The notes under the pieces are model-generated. The model did no database searches and was not told the origin of the DNA. It worked only from the letters and a program-made list of their open reading frames with translations. Made by a program: the position numbers and the translations under genes. Shown here piece after piece: positions 1 through 8,132 of a stretch of DNA of 64,000 bases; the stretch's first letter is position 1, and each line of letters starts with the position of its first letter. The stretch lies in contig JBBRND010000010.1 of NCBI GenBank assembly GCA_038230515.1, forward strand, positions 1-64,000, in the 5' to 3' direction. Source of the stretch: JAPLDB01 sp038230515 (GTDB lineage: Bacteria > Bacteroidota > Bacteroidia > AKYH767-A > 2013-40CM-41-45).

Positions 1-875
1 CCCTGTGTTCCATCGGTAATTTTTACATTACCTGCTACATCTAATTTGGCAGCAGGAGAAGAAGTGCCGATGCCTACATTAGCATTATTCCCCAAGACTA
101 AAGAATTACTGGCTGCAACAAGAGCATTTGCTCCAATAGCGGTTGCATTGGTTAAGCTTCCTGTGGATACGTCTGCACTACTCCCGATAGCAGTATTGCT
201 GCTGCCAGCGGTATTTGTTAAAAGGGAATTAGCTCCAATTGCGGTGTTGTTATATGCATTATTGTTAGCCAGCGCGTTAGTTCCGGTAGCAGTATTGTAC
301 GCGCCAGTATTGCTATTAGAAAGTGCATTTACACCGGTAGCAGTGTTATAATATCCACTATTTCCAAAAAGCGCCTTCTGACCAACGGCAGTATTAAAAA
401 TTCCGGTATTCGTATTTAATGCCTGATAGCCAAAGCCAGTATTTGCCTGATTGGTATTATCATAATCAATATATCCTGCTTTAACACCATTCACTTTTAA
501 TACCAATGGTTGTGCATCGGAAGTACCAATATAATTGGTAGCAGGATTTGTTCCTGCATTGCCTGTCAGTCCCCATCCTGAAACCGCAGTCCATGCTGTA
601 CCACTGTAATAATAAAATCCTTTAGTGCCATCCGTTTCATAAATAAGCAATCCTGCTGCCGGTGATGCAATGGCGTTACGCTGTGCCTGGGTCATTCGGG
701 GTGTAAGCATTCCTTTGGTAGTGCTTTTCACTTCAAGAATGGATGAAGCATTCGGAGAGGTGGTTCCTACTCCTGCACTTCCTGTTGTTGGAAATGCGTT
801 GGTTTGTGCTTTCAATGTTCCTGCAGCGCAAATTAAGAAAGCAAAAAGTACTGATTTACTGAGATTCTTTTTCAT
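1..875 (-). CDS. Tail-fibre/trimeric-adhesin-like surface protein, N-terminal 291 residues (runs off left edge)
   Basis: An uninterrupted minus-strand frame opens with an ATG at 875 and has no stop before base 1, so only the N-terminal part is present. It begins MKKNLSKSVLFAFLICAAG...KAQ, a signal peptide. Then come a segment with KGMLTPRMTQAQRNAI and GLLIYETDGTKGFYYY, and repeats of the type NTAxGxNAL (about residues 150-245: NTAVGQKAL, NTATGVNAL, NTATGTNAL, NTAIGANSL), and finally NVGIGTSSPAAKLDVAGNV. This is the usual arrangement of Bacteroidota tail-fibre-domain proteins with YadA-head-like repeats, which commonly end in a self-cleaving S74 chaperone. That end is outside the window, so its presence is inference. 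The forward-strand open frames here are shadows of this repetitive gene. A promoter-like element lies about 85 bp upstream. Confidence 0.85.
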   Translation of the reverse strand, partial: MKKNLSKSVLFAFLICAAGTLKAQTNAFPTTGSAGVGTTSPNASSILEVKSTTKGMLTPRMTQAQRNAIASPAAGLLIYETDGTKGFYYYSGTAWTAVSGWGLTGNAGTNPATNYIGTSDAQPLVLKVNGVKAGYIDYDNTNQANTGFGYQALNTNTGIFNTAVGQKALFGNSGYYNTATGVNALSNSNTGAYNTATGTNALANNNAYNNTAIGANSLLTNTAGSSNTAIGSSADVSTGSLTNATAIGANALVAASNSLVLGNNANVGIGTSSPAAKLDVAGNVKITDGTQ

Positions 876-960
876 TTTATTTTTTGTTTTTATTTTTTTT
901 GCCTACTCTGTTTAGGATTTTCGGCTTCCTCCTTTTTGTTGTTTTTGTTATTTGATGATG

Positions 961-991
961 CAAAGATATATCGGCATGCAAGCAGCATCAA
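961..991 (-). promoter_or_regulatory. Bacteroidota-type promoter for the left-edge adhesin-like gene
   Basis: On the minus strand TTG (989-991) is followed after 20 bp by TATCTTTG (961-968), an exact match to the TAnnTTTG -7 box of Bacteroidota primary-sigma promoters. It points at the ATG at 875 and predicts a leader of about 80 nt. Confidence 0.5.
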
Positions 992-1150
992 GCCCCCCTG
1001 TGATTTCGGTGGCTTCTTCATGGAGAATGGTAACTACTTAATGGAAAACGGCAGATTGAAAAAACAAACGCAATAGGAAATTAGGCGATTGAGGTTATTC
1101 GGTGAACTGAGGGCTGCCCTTCGTTTTACCCCAATTACATTTTACAACAA

Positions 1151-1900
1151 CTACCTGGCGGTAATTTTTGACAAAAACTCTTCCTTTCTTCTGCGGGCAA
1201 CGTCCACTTCTGATCCATCATCCATGGTAACAATGCCGCCTTCGCCACGGGTATAATTTCTAACCCGTCCGAGGTTAATAAGGTGCCTGGTGTGCACCCT
1301 GAAAAAATTAAATTCTTCCAGCATCTCATCATATTCTTTCAATGACCGACTTACCAGAATTTTATTTTTACCGCTAAGATGAAAAAAGGTGTAATTATTG
1401 TCCGATTCGCACCGCACAATGTCCTCAACCTTTATAAAAGTTAAGCCGTTAAGCGTGGGCACAGCTATTGATTTTGGCGGTTCTTTTATTCCTTTGATCT
1501 GCTTAAGGAGCATTTCAAATTGTGCAGGTGTGCTTTGCCTGTTCGCCTTTTGCTCATACCGTTCCAATGCCTGTTGCAAGTCTTCAATTCCAAATGGTTT
1601 CAACAGGTAATCAATGGCGCTGAATTTTATGGCTTGTATGGCATACTTGTTATGCGAGGTTGTAAAGATCACTTCAAAAGGAATTCCCTTCGCCTGCTCT
1701 AAGAAATCAAAACCGGTTTGCGGGGGCATTTCAACATCAAGAAAAACCAGATCAGGACGAAGGTTAAAAGCAGCTTCCACCGCATCCTTTACATTTTCAC
1801 AAACAGCGAGAATCTGTATTTGCGAAAAGTAATCGCGGATCATATTTACAAATGCCTCACGAACCGGTTTTTCATCATCAACTACGATCGCTCTAATCAT
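1151..1900 (-). CDS. LytTR-family response regulator
   Basis: This 249-residue protein has an N-terminal CheY-like receiver (about 1-120) with the acidic pair D8/D9, phospho-acceptor D55 in LVFLDVEMPP, the conserved T in FTTSHNKYA and K in YLLKPF. A LytTR DNA-binding domain follows (about 145-245; KVEDIVRCESDNNYTFFHL, RVHTRHLINLGRV). It is a cytoplasmic transcription regulator. It starts 26 bp after the stop of the sensor kinase at 1927-4014 on the same strand, so the two form a typical LytS/LytR-like two-component operon. Target genes cannot be read from the sequence. Confidence 0.93.
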   Translation of the reverse strand: MIRAIVVDDEKPVREAFVNMIRDYFSQIQILAVCENVKDAVEAAFNLRPDLVFLDVEMPPQTGFDFLEQAKGIPFEVIFTTSHNKYAIQAIKFSAIDYLLKPFGIEDLQQALERYEQKANRQSTPAQFEMLLKQIKGIKEPPKSIAVPTLNGLTFIKVEDIVRCESDNNYTFFHLSGKNKILVSRSLKEYDEMLEEFNFFRVHTRHLINLGRVRNYTRGEGGIVTMDDGSEVDVARRRKEEFLSKITAR

Positions 1901-1926
1901 TTTGTTTTAAATATCAGTGAATGTTT

Positions 1927-4014
1927 TCAACTAAGAGTTGCTAAAGGTAGTGATAATTCCACACGAAGCCCTAACGGGTTATTCATAGCATCTTTCAGAT
2001 CGGTCACATCAATGCGCGAGCGGAAGTTTTTTACTTGTTCAAGAATTTTCAATCGCTCCTTGGTGAGCTTCATCCCAAGGGATTCTCTTTTTTCAGGTAC
2101 AGGTTCTTTTAGCATGGCTGCTTGTTCACGCCCTACTCCGTTATCTTCAATACTACACACAATCGAATTATTTTCTTCCTTTATTTCAATTTTAATTTTT
2201 CCCTTTTCTTTTTTATGCTTCAATCCATGCCAGATGGAATTTTCAACAAACGGCTGCAAAATAAGAGGAGGAATTAGCGTTTCCGCTGAATCAATTTTAG
2301 GATCAACGATAATTTCATATTCAAACGGCTGATCAAGTCGCGATGATTCAAGCTGCATATAAAGTTCCAGTGTGGCAAGATCATTTTCAAGGGGAACTTC
2401 TTTATGTACTGAGTTTTCCAATACGGTACGCATGAGCTTTGAAAATTTAATAAGGAAATTGGATGCATTCATGGTATCTTTTTTCAAAATAAAATCATTA
2501 ACCGATTGCAGCGCATTAAAAATAAAATGCGGATTCATTTGCGAACGCAATGCCTTCATTTCAACTTCTGATACTTGTTTTTCAAAGGAGGTTTTTCTCC
2601 TGCGGTTGAATGAACGGAAAAGGAAGTACGAGAAAGTTCCTGCTATTCCAAGGCACCAGAAGGTAAAATTGCGTATTAATGTTTGTCTTTTGAGTTCTGT
2701 TGCCTGTATTTCTTTATCTTTATTTAGCAATTGAATTTCTTTATCCTTCTTTTCAGTTTCGTATTTTGTTTTCATTTCAGCTATTTGTTTGCTATTTGAT
2801 TCATTCAGTATTGTGTCTTTTATTTCAGAGTATAACGAATGGTATTCAAAGGCTTTTTTATAATCATTTAATTTCTTATAAACTTCTGCCATTAAAGAAT
2901 AAATTTCTCTCATAATTCTTTTTTCATTAATAGAAGTGGCAATTTTTAATCCTTTATTCAAGTTTAAAAGCGCATCGTCATATTTACCCATATTAACATA
3001 TGTTTCCCCCGCATGGTTATATGCATCAGCAACGTTTGACATATCTCCAATTTCTTCAAAAATTTTTCGAGCCTCTAAGTTATTTTTTAATGATTCATCA
3101 TTATGACTTTGTTTATTATATATAATCGCTAAAGAGAGGTAAGATTCTGCAATTCCTTGCTTGTCCCCAATTTCTTTCCCTATTTTTAAGGCAATCATCA
3201 GGTATTTGATTGCTTCATTATAGTTTAGTTGCAATACATAAATTCTTCCTATGTTTATATCATTTGATGCTATTCCTTGTTTATATCCGATTTCCTCTGA
3301 TATTTTTAATGAAGCAAAATAATTTTTCAATGCGTCAGGGTAATTCGATATTTCCAAATAGGCATTTCCAATATTTACATAAGACATTGCAACTCCCTGC
3401 TTGTCACCGATTTCTTCTCTGATTTTTAAAGCAGCAAAATGATTTTTTAATGCTTCTTCATAATTGCCATGTTCTTTATTAATAATTCCCATGTTATTAT
3501 AAGTGATTGCAATACTTGGACTATCCTTTATTGCAGTCTGTATCTTTAAAGCTGCTAAATCATTTTTCAATGCATCTTCGTATTGTCCTTGATTTTGATA
3601 TACCAGGCCAATGTTACTGTAGGAAGCTGCAATTCCTTTTTTATCCTCTGTCTTTTCATATAATTTCAAAGCCTCTAAATGATTTTTCAATGCTGCGGGA
3701 TAATTGCCTTGAAAATAATAAATAATTCCGATGATTCTATAAGATTTTGCTTCTCCTTTTTTAAATTCGTAACTACCATCGGGAAGATTTATTTTTTGTG
3801 AAAGTGATAAGGCAACAGTTGCATATTCCTTCGCTTTGTCATAATCGCCTGTGTTGATTAATTCCCTGCCTAAAAAATTTAAAGTGTTTACTTTGTTGGT
3901 ATCTTCTTTTGCCGTTTTCAAAACTGTTTCTAATGAATCAATTATTCCTTGTGCTTTTGCATGGAATTGAAATAGAAGATAAGACAGGGTAATTACAATT
4001 GCAACTTTTCTCAT
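1927..4014 (-). CDS. TPR-repeat sensor histidine kinase (LytS/YpdA-type)
   Basis: A 695-residue protein with a signal peptide (MRKVAIVITLSYLLFQFHAKAQ), about eight tetratricopeptide repeats of roughly 40 residues (about 30-390; ALKNHLEALKLYEK, ALKNDLAALKIQ, ALKNHFAALKIRE), a charged coiled coil (about 400-435), one membrane helix (FTFWCLGIAGTFSYFLFRSF) and a cytoplasmic kinase. The kinase shows the phospho-acceptor motif MNPHFIFNALQSV (H496), the N box VENSIWHG (N592) and the G1 box EDNGVG (D624). The TPR part would sit in the periplasm and sense an unknown partner. It is co-transcribed with the LytTR regulator downstream. A TAGCTTTG promoter box precedes it. Periodic similarity between the TPR units is normal for the family. 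Confidence 0.93.
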   Translation of the reverse strand: MRKVAIVITLSYLLFQFHAKAQGIIDSLETVLKTAKEDTNKVNTLNFLGRELINTGDYDKAKEYATVALSLSQKINLPDGSYEFKKGEAKSYRIIGIIYYFQGNYPAALKNHLEALKLYEKTEDKKGIAASYSNIGLVYQNQGQYEDALKNDLAALKIQTAIKDSPSIAITYNNMGIINKEHGNYEEALKNHFAALKIREEIGDKQGVAMSYVNIGNAYLEISNYPDALKNYFASLKISEEIGYKQGIASNDINIGRIYVLQLNYNEAIKYLMIALKIGKEIGDKQGIAESYLSLAIIYNKQSHNDESLKNNLEARKIFEEIGDMSNVADAYNHAGETYVNMGKYDDALLNLNKGLKIATSINEKRIMREIYSLMAEVYKKLNDYKKAFEYHSLYSEIKDTILNESNSKQIAEMKTKYETEKKDKEIQLLNKDKEIQATELKRQTLIRNFTFWCLGIAGTFSYFLFRSFNRRRKTSFEKQVSEVEMKALRSQMNPHFIFNALQSVNDFILKKDTMNASNFLIKFSKLMRTVLENSVHKEVPLENDLATLELYMQLESSRLDQPFEYEIIVDPKIDSAETLIPPLILQPFVENSIWHGLKHKKEKGKIKIEIKEENNSIVCSIEDNGVGREQAAMLKEPVPEKRESLGMKLTKERLKILEQVKNFRSRIDVTDLKDAMNNPLGLRVELSLPLATLS

Positions 4015-4058
4015 GTCAATAATTTTTTAGTTAGCAAGAATGTATAAAACAAAAATCA

Positions 4059-4085
4059 CAAAGCTATTACAAAAGGTAACATCAA
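4059..4085 (-). promoter_or_regulatory. Promoter-like element upstream of the TPR histidine kinase
   Basis: On the minus strand TAGCTTTG (4059-4066) matches TAnnTTTG, with a TTG 16 bp upstream (4083-4085). The spacing is slightly short of the usual 17-23 bp. The predicted leader is about 38-45 nt. Confidence 0.4.
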
Positions 4086-4202
4086 TTTCGTGTGCAAGCC
4101 TTCGCACCAAGTTTTTTGAGCAAAAAGAGAACTGACATTCGAGAAATGCAAAAATCACATCAATCATTTAATCACAAAAATCATAGTTCAGACAAGCCCT
4201 GC

Positions 4203-4538
4203 CTCCCGCGATACCTTCCCCACCTCCCGCGCCACTTTCCCTTGCAACCATGTCAGGAGTCGCACCTCCCGCGCAATGTTCCCTTCCTCCCGGAATACCT
4301 TCCCTTCCGTCCGCGATACATTACCTTCCTCTCGCGGCACCTTCCCCACCTCCCGCGCCACTTTCACCTGCAACCGTGTCAGGTGTCGCACCTCCCGCGC
4401 AATGTTCCCTTCCTCCCGTGCAACATGCCGCACCTCTCGTCCTGGGTTCCCTCCCTCCCGCAATACATGCCTCACCTCCCGCGCAACATACCGCACCTTC
4501 CGTGGCTCCTTCCCCTGCAACAATGGCAGGGTTGAGTG
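4203..4538. repeat. Array A: degenerate tandem repeat, 16 units of exactly 21 bp
   Basis: From 4203 the plus strand parses without a gap into sixteen 21-bp units. Most begin CTCCCGCG and end in TTCC/CAC, with two sub-types: CTCCCGCG(C)NA... and CAACCGTGTCAGG.... Units 2-4 and 8-10 have the same sub-type order, so a larger duplication is visible. The array is CT-rich on the plus strand, unlike its AT-rich flanks. Because 21 is a multiple of 3, several frames stay open. The minus strand (4188-4589, ATG at 4589, 133 codons) reads as heptads such as AREVRHV/AREEGNI with V at coiled-coil-like positions, and a plus frame reads LPRNVPF-type heptads. A translated product is possible but unproven. Nothing else was seen in 4015-4625. 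Confidence 0.85.
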
Positions 4539-4625
4539 CTGGATGGTCTTAGTGCGTAAGCATTTGTGGCGCTTATCCTGCCATTTCACTCTTCCTTCTT
4601 AATACCATTTACTTTATACTTTTCC

Positions 4626-7418
4626 TCACTCCACCACCAACCTTTTCACCACCGTTTTATCTCCTTCTTTTAGCTGAATAAAATAAACACCTGAAAGAAA
4701 GTCGGTAGTTGGCAGTAAGCAGTCGGCAGTCGAGTATCCCTTAGTAAAAACTATTTTCCCGGTGAAGTCAAAAATTTTCAGTTCAACTGTATTGCTTCCG
4801 CTACTAGGTAATTGGCTATTGACTGCCGAGTGCCAACTGATGATTGCCCACTGATTCGCAGGATTCGGATAAACAGTTACCTCATCGCTCGCCTGCGCAA
4901 CAAACGGAACTCCCGTAAGCAGAGTGTCCGTAATATTTGTGCTGAACACACCTGCACCGTGTGTGCCTGCAACTACATAGCCATCATTTACACGGGTATC
5001 AATCATATCCACCACCATATATCCGATTTCGTTGGGAGAAAGATTTGTCCACACCGTGTTTAATCCGTTCAGCATGTTGGTACCATAGATGCCTATGCTT
5101 GTACCTGCCAGATACACATTGCCGTTTGCAGTAGGCACAATGCTTACCCAGCGAATGCTTGGGGCATTTCCGCTACCTGCAGCATTCAATTCGAGATTGC
5201 CCGCGCTCTTAGTAAAAGTTGTTCCGCCATCAACAGAATAAAAAATACTATAGATGCTGTAATTCGAAAATACAATAATCACTTTGTTCTCATCAGAAGG
5301 GTCAACAGTAATGCAGGTAACATAACCATTGCCGTTAAAGAGAGAACTTGTAATGTCTGTCATCGTTGGCGTAAAAGTGTTTGCATTGTCAACACGATAA
5401 ACTTTTCTCTTGCTTGTACCCGCATACAACTTTGATGAATTAGAAGGGGCAACTGCAAGCGCGCTCACTGTTGTGCCTGCTATCGCAATGGTATCAGGCA
5501 GTTGAAACCATCCTGTTGAAATAGTATCCCATGCACCTGTAAGCGGAATCTGCAAGAGGGAATCGTTGCGGAATATTTTTGTTCCTGCAGCCATATACAT
5601 CACTTCGTTATTATTCGGATCGAGAATAAACGGATTGATAAAGAGATACCCGGAGCCCCCGATAGGATCCATCCTTCGGAAGTTGAGAACATTTCCCGCT
5701 GCATCAAGCTGCACCTTTTCTGTTTTGCCTTCCTGGCGGCTCATGTAATAATAGTTGTGTCCGTTATCAATGGCGCAGCATCCACCATCACCAAAACCCG
5801 GCTGCATCCACGGAGTTGTAACCGAAAGATTATTGGTGAACCAGGTGCCATTATCCTGAACACCTCCAATCACAATGTCATTGTTTGCAGTTGCATGATC
5901 AATGGCAATGGCATAGAATTGTCCGGTGATGTAGCCGTTGTTCAGCGATTGCCACACCACAACAGAGTCGCGGTCGTTCAATGTTTTGTAAAGCCCGCCA
6001 TCATTCGTTTGATACATTACATCAGGATTGGATGGAAGAAAAAAGATGTTGTGCTGATCGGGATGATGATTGAGATATGTTGAGTAGAAAGGAATCGTTG
6101 AAGCAGGATCGTATCCACCCATTTCAGTAGTGTGAAGCGAATCTGTAAATCCGGTAGAAGACCGAAAAAGATTGGTGCCACCGATGTAAACGGTATTCGG
6201 ATCATTCGGATGAACGCGCACTACAAGATCATATCCACCCTGTGAATTGAAGTTGCCAAGCTCAGAATGTGGGTAAGGAATATTTTGTGAAAGATCAACC
6301 CATGCACCACCTGCCGCAGTACCATTTCCGGAGATGTAAGTATATTTCCACAAACTGTTCCATTCTACATCACCTTTAAAGTTAGTAGTAAGTTTTCCGT
6401 TGTAAGGAGTTTCACCAAGAAAGTAAACTTCGTTTTCATTGGATGGATTGATCCCAATAACTACCCGGTTAAAAGTTGCAGTATCCCAACCCGGAGGAGA
6501 AATATCTGCCCATGTATTCACAGGATCTTTTCTCCAGATACCTTTTTGTGCACCATCACTGCTCTCACTAACATAGACTGCACCGGTAGAGGTAAGTTCA
6601 ATATCGGTGAAGTAAGATGAGGTAGTCGTGTTGCCTCTCTCGGCTGCCCAGTTAGTTCCTCCATTGGTGCTTTTGTAAATCAATCCATAACAGGAAGCAT
6701 AGAGTGTGTTGTTCACAGTATCAGAATTATCGCAACGTACTTTCCATACAATGTCCCACGGGCTTTCGAATGTTTGCGGAGTGCCTGTTGAAGTGGAAGT
6801 AAGCAAACTCCATGTCAAGCCACCATCGCTTGATTTGTAAACACCGTTGCCAAGATAAAATGCACCCGATGCACTTGCAGAAGTTCCGTATCCTTCACCG
6901 GTGGAATAGTACCATGTGTTTGTATGCCCTGCTCTTTTATCCTGCTCAATCCATGTGATGGCAGGGTTTTGATTGATGGCTGAAACGCGTGCCCATGTTA
7001 CTCCTGCGTCCGTAGAGTGGTACAGGCCACCATTCACACTTCCTGCAAACACAATATTTTCATTCGTGATGTCAACAGCAATAGCTCTTGATCGACCCCC
7101 AAGATTCCAAGGACCGCGCTTGATAAAATTTCCTGTTAGGAGTCGTGCATTGGAATTACTGAGTGACTGAAGCACAGGAAGATTTTTTGCAAACTGCAAT
7201 TCCTGTTCGCGTATATGCGAAGGAATTTTTCCGGTGGCAGGGTCAGCAAGGCGCATCAATTCCCATTGATAGCGCGATGCCGCATCGTCATCACCATCGC
7301 TCAGCGCATCAGTAAATACTTTTTTAGAAATTAGTTTCTGATTTTCGTTTTCATGAAAAAGAAAACTAAACGAAAAAAAAGAAACGAAGAAAACAGCGAG
7401 TACAAGTTTTGATTTCAT
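4626..7418 (-). CDS. T9SS-secreted BNR/Asp-box beta-propeller protein
   Basis: A 930-residue protein with a signal peptide (MKSKLVLAVFFVSFF...). A long beta-propeller region contains several Asp-box motifs: STDAGVTW (about 135), SSDGGLTW, STNGGTNW and SVDGGTTF. This is the sortilin/exo-sialidase-type propeller seen in many exported Bacteroidota proteins. The last 80 residues are a T9SS type A sorting domain (VYPNPANQWAI...LSGVYFIQLKEGDKTVVKRLVVE), so the protein is secreted or surface-anchored. No catalytic residues could be assigned, and the propeller may only bind. The sorting domain carries loops (AVNSQLP, YSTADCLLPT) encoded by 7-bp tandem repeats, listed separately. It stands alone, with its 3' end next to array A. 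Confidence 0.88.
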   Translation of the reverse strand: MKSKLVLAVFFVSFFSFSFLFHENENQKLISKKVFTDALSDGDDDAASRYQWELMRLADPATGKIPSHIREQELQFAKNLPVLQSLSNSNARLLTGNFIKRGPWNLGGRSRAIAVDITNENIVFAGSVNGGLYHSTDAGVTWARVSAINQNPAITWIEQDKRAGHTNTWYYSTGEGYGTSASASGAFYLGNGVYKSSDGGLTWSLLTSTSTGTPQTFESPWDIVWKVRCDNSDTVNNTLYASCYGLIYKSTNGGTNWAAERGNTTTSSYFTDIELTSTGAVYVSESSDGAQKGIWRKDPVNTWADISPPGWDTATFNRVVIGINPSNENEVYFLGETPYNGKLTTNFKGDVEWNSLWKYTYISGNGTAAGGAWVDLSQNIPYPHSELGNFNSQGGYDLVVRVHPNDPNTVYIGGTNLFRSSTGFTDSLHTTEMGGYDPASTIPFYSTYLNHHPDQHNIFFLPSNPDVMYQTNDGGLYKTLNDRDSVVVWQSLNNGYITGQFYAIAIDHATANNDIVIGGVQDNGTWFTNNLSVTTPWMQPGFGDGGCCAIDNGHNYYYMSRQEGKTEKVQLDAAGNVLNFRRMDPIGGSGYLFINPFILDPNNNEVMYMAAGTKIFRNDSLLQIPLTGAWDTISTGWFQLPDTIAIAGTTVSALAVAPSNSSKLYAGTSKRKVYRVDNANTFTPTMTDITSSLFNGNGYVTCITVDPSDENKVIIVFSNYSIYSIFYSVDGGTTFTKSAGNLELNAAGSGNAPSIRWVSIVPTANGNVYLAGTSIGIYGTNMLNGLNTVWTNLSPNEIGYMVVDMIDTRVNDGYVVAGTHGAGVFSTNITDTLLTGVPFVAQASDEVTVYPNPANQWAIISWHSAVNSQLPSSGSNTVELKIFDFTGKIVFTKGYSTADCLLPTTDFLSGVYFIQLKEGDKTVVKRLVVE
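4701..4735. repeat. 7-bp tandem repeat inside the T9SS sorting domain of the 4626-7418 gene
   Basis: The plus strand reads as consecutive heptamers GTCGGTA, GTTGGCA, GTAAGCA, GTCGGCA, GTCGAGT. On the coding strand they encode the YSTADCLLPT stretch. The unit resembles heptameric AGTTGGC/AGTCGGC repeats that I know as dispersed intergenic repeats in many Bacteroidota. Confidence 0.65.
4808..4846. repeat. Second 7-bp repeat tract in the same sorting domain
   Basis: On the coding (minus) strand the tract reads CAGTTGG, CACTCGG, CAGTCAA, TAGCCAA and encodes the SAVNSQLP loop. It is the same heptamer family as at 4701-4735 and as at 15411-15450 in another T9SS gene. Confidence 0.6.
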
Positions 7419-7470
7419 TGTCTGGATTTTTTAGGGAACGAAAGGTAGGAAAATAAAATATCGAAATTAT

Positions 7471-7872
7471 TTAGCGCACGATCTTACACTGCCTTATCAC
7501 GAAATCCGGCTTGTCTGAATTTAGTTTCAGCCGTTCTTCAATCACTGCTTCGACAGGAGAATTTATTTCGGGAGCTTTTTCTTTTGAAGACATAAATCTG
7601 GTTTCAATTGTATCTCCGATACTCACTGAATAAAACAAAGAAGAACCGTACTCCAGCATTTTCGAAATGAGTAAAAGTTGTTTTCCTGAATCGGCAACAG
7701 AAATAAATTTTCCTTCGCAGCGGAACGATGATGGAGAGATCGCAACATCGGAAGGAAGCTTTGTTTTATTGGAAGGAGATGCTTGTTTTGACGGTGAGCA
7801 TGAAAACAAAAACAATACTAAGTAAAGAAAAAATTTCAACCGAAAGAATTTTGAGTAGCCGGAATGGTTCAT
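7471..7872 (-). CDS. Small putative lipoprotein, unknown function
   Basis: From the internal ATG at 7872 the product has 133 residues. Its basic start (MNHSGYSKFFRLK) and hydrophobic stretch end in LFLFSC, a plausible lipobox (mature Cys, then SPSKQ), so it is probably an inner- or outer-membrane lipoprotein. The frame also extends upstream to an ATG at 7923, but that would place 17 extra residues before the signal, so I prefer 7872. The mature part (about 110 residues: FRCEGKFISVADSGKQLLLISKML...) looks beta-rich and resembles no family I recognise. It stands alone between two large T9SS genes. Confidence 0.6.
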   Translation of the reverse strand: MNHSGYSKFFRLKFFLYLVLFLFSCSPSKQASPSNKTKLPSDVAISPSSFRCEGKFISVADSGKQLLLISKMLEYGSSLFYSVSIGDTIETRFMSSKEKAPEINSPVEAVIEERLKLNSDKPDFVIRQCKIVR

Positions 7873-8076
7873 TGACAATTCAAAGGAAAGGATTTTAATC
7901 CTAATTGCTGTCTCTATTATCAATCACGAGAAGATTTTTTCTCAGCATAGATGATGTATATTTCGTATTTCCATTCAATCGGACGCTTCCTTCGCTGGCA
8001 TAGTTTTTTAAGCCGATGCCTTAAAATGCCATGCTGTTTTACCAATACGGTAAACAAATTCACGAAAAAGGTGCAC

Positions 8077-8103
8077 TTGTGTCGAACATGATATGTACTT
8101 TTA
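8077..8103 (+). promoter_or_regulatory. Promoter-like element upstream of the 8133 T9SS gene
   Basis: TTG (8077-8079) and, 16 bp on, TACTTTTA (8096-8103), which has 7 of 8 matches to TAnnTTTG. The predicted leader is about 22 nt. The short spacer and the last-base mismatch make this tentative. Confidence 0.33.
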
Positions 8104-8132
8104 CACTTCCAATCAAAGACTAAAAAGAACTC

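Noticed and set aside
46..915. Forward-strand open frames in the first kilobase
   Set aside because: They are shadows of the repetitive minus-strand adhesin-like gene, which has a signal peptide and family motifs.
4092..4535. Plus-strand Pro-rich 147-codon frame over array A
   Set aside because: The array is open in several frames at once; nothing favours this one over the minus frame, and neither is shown to be translated.
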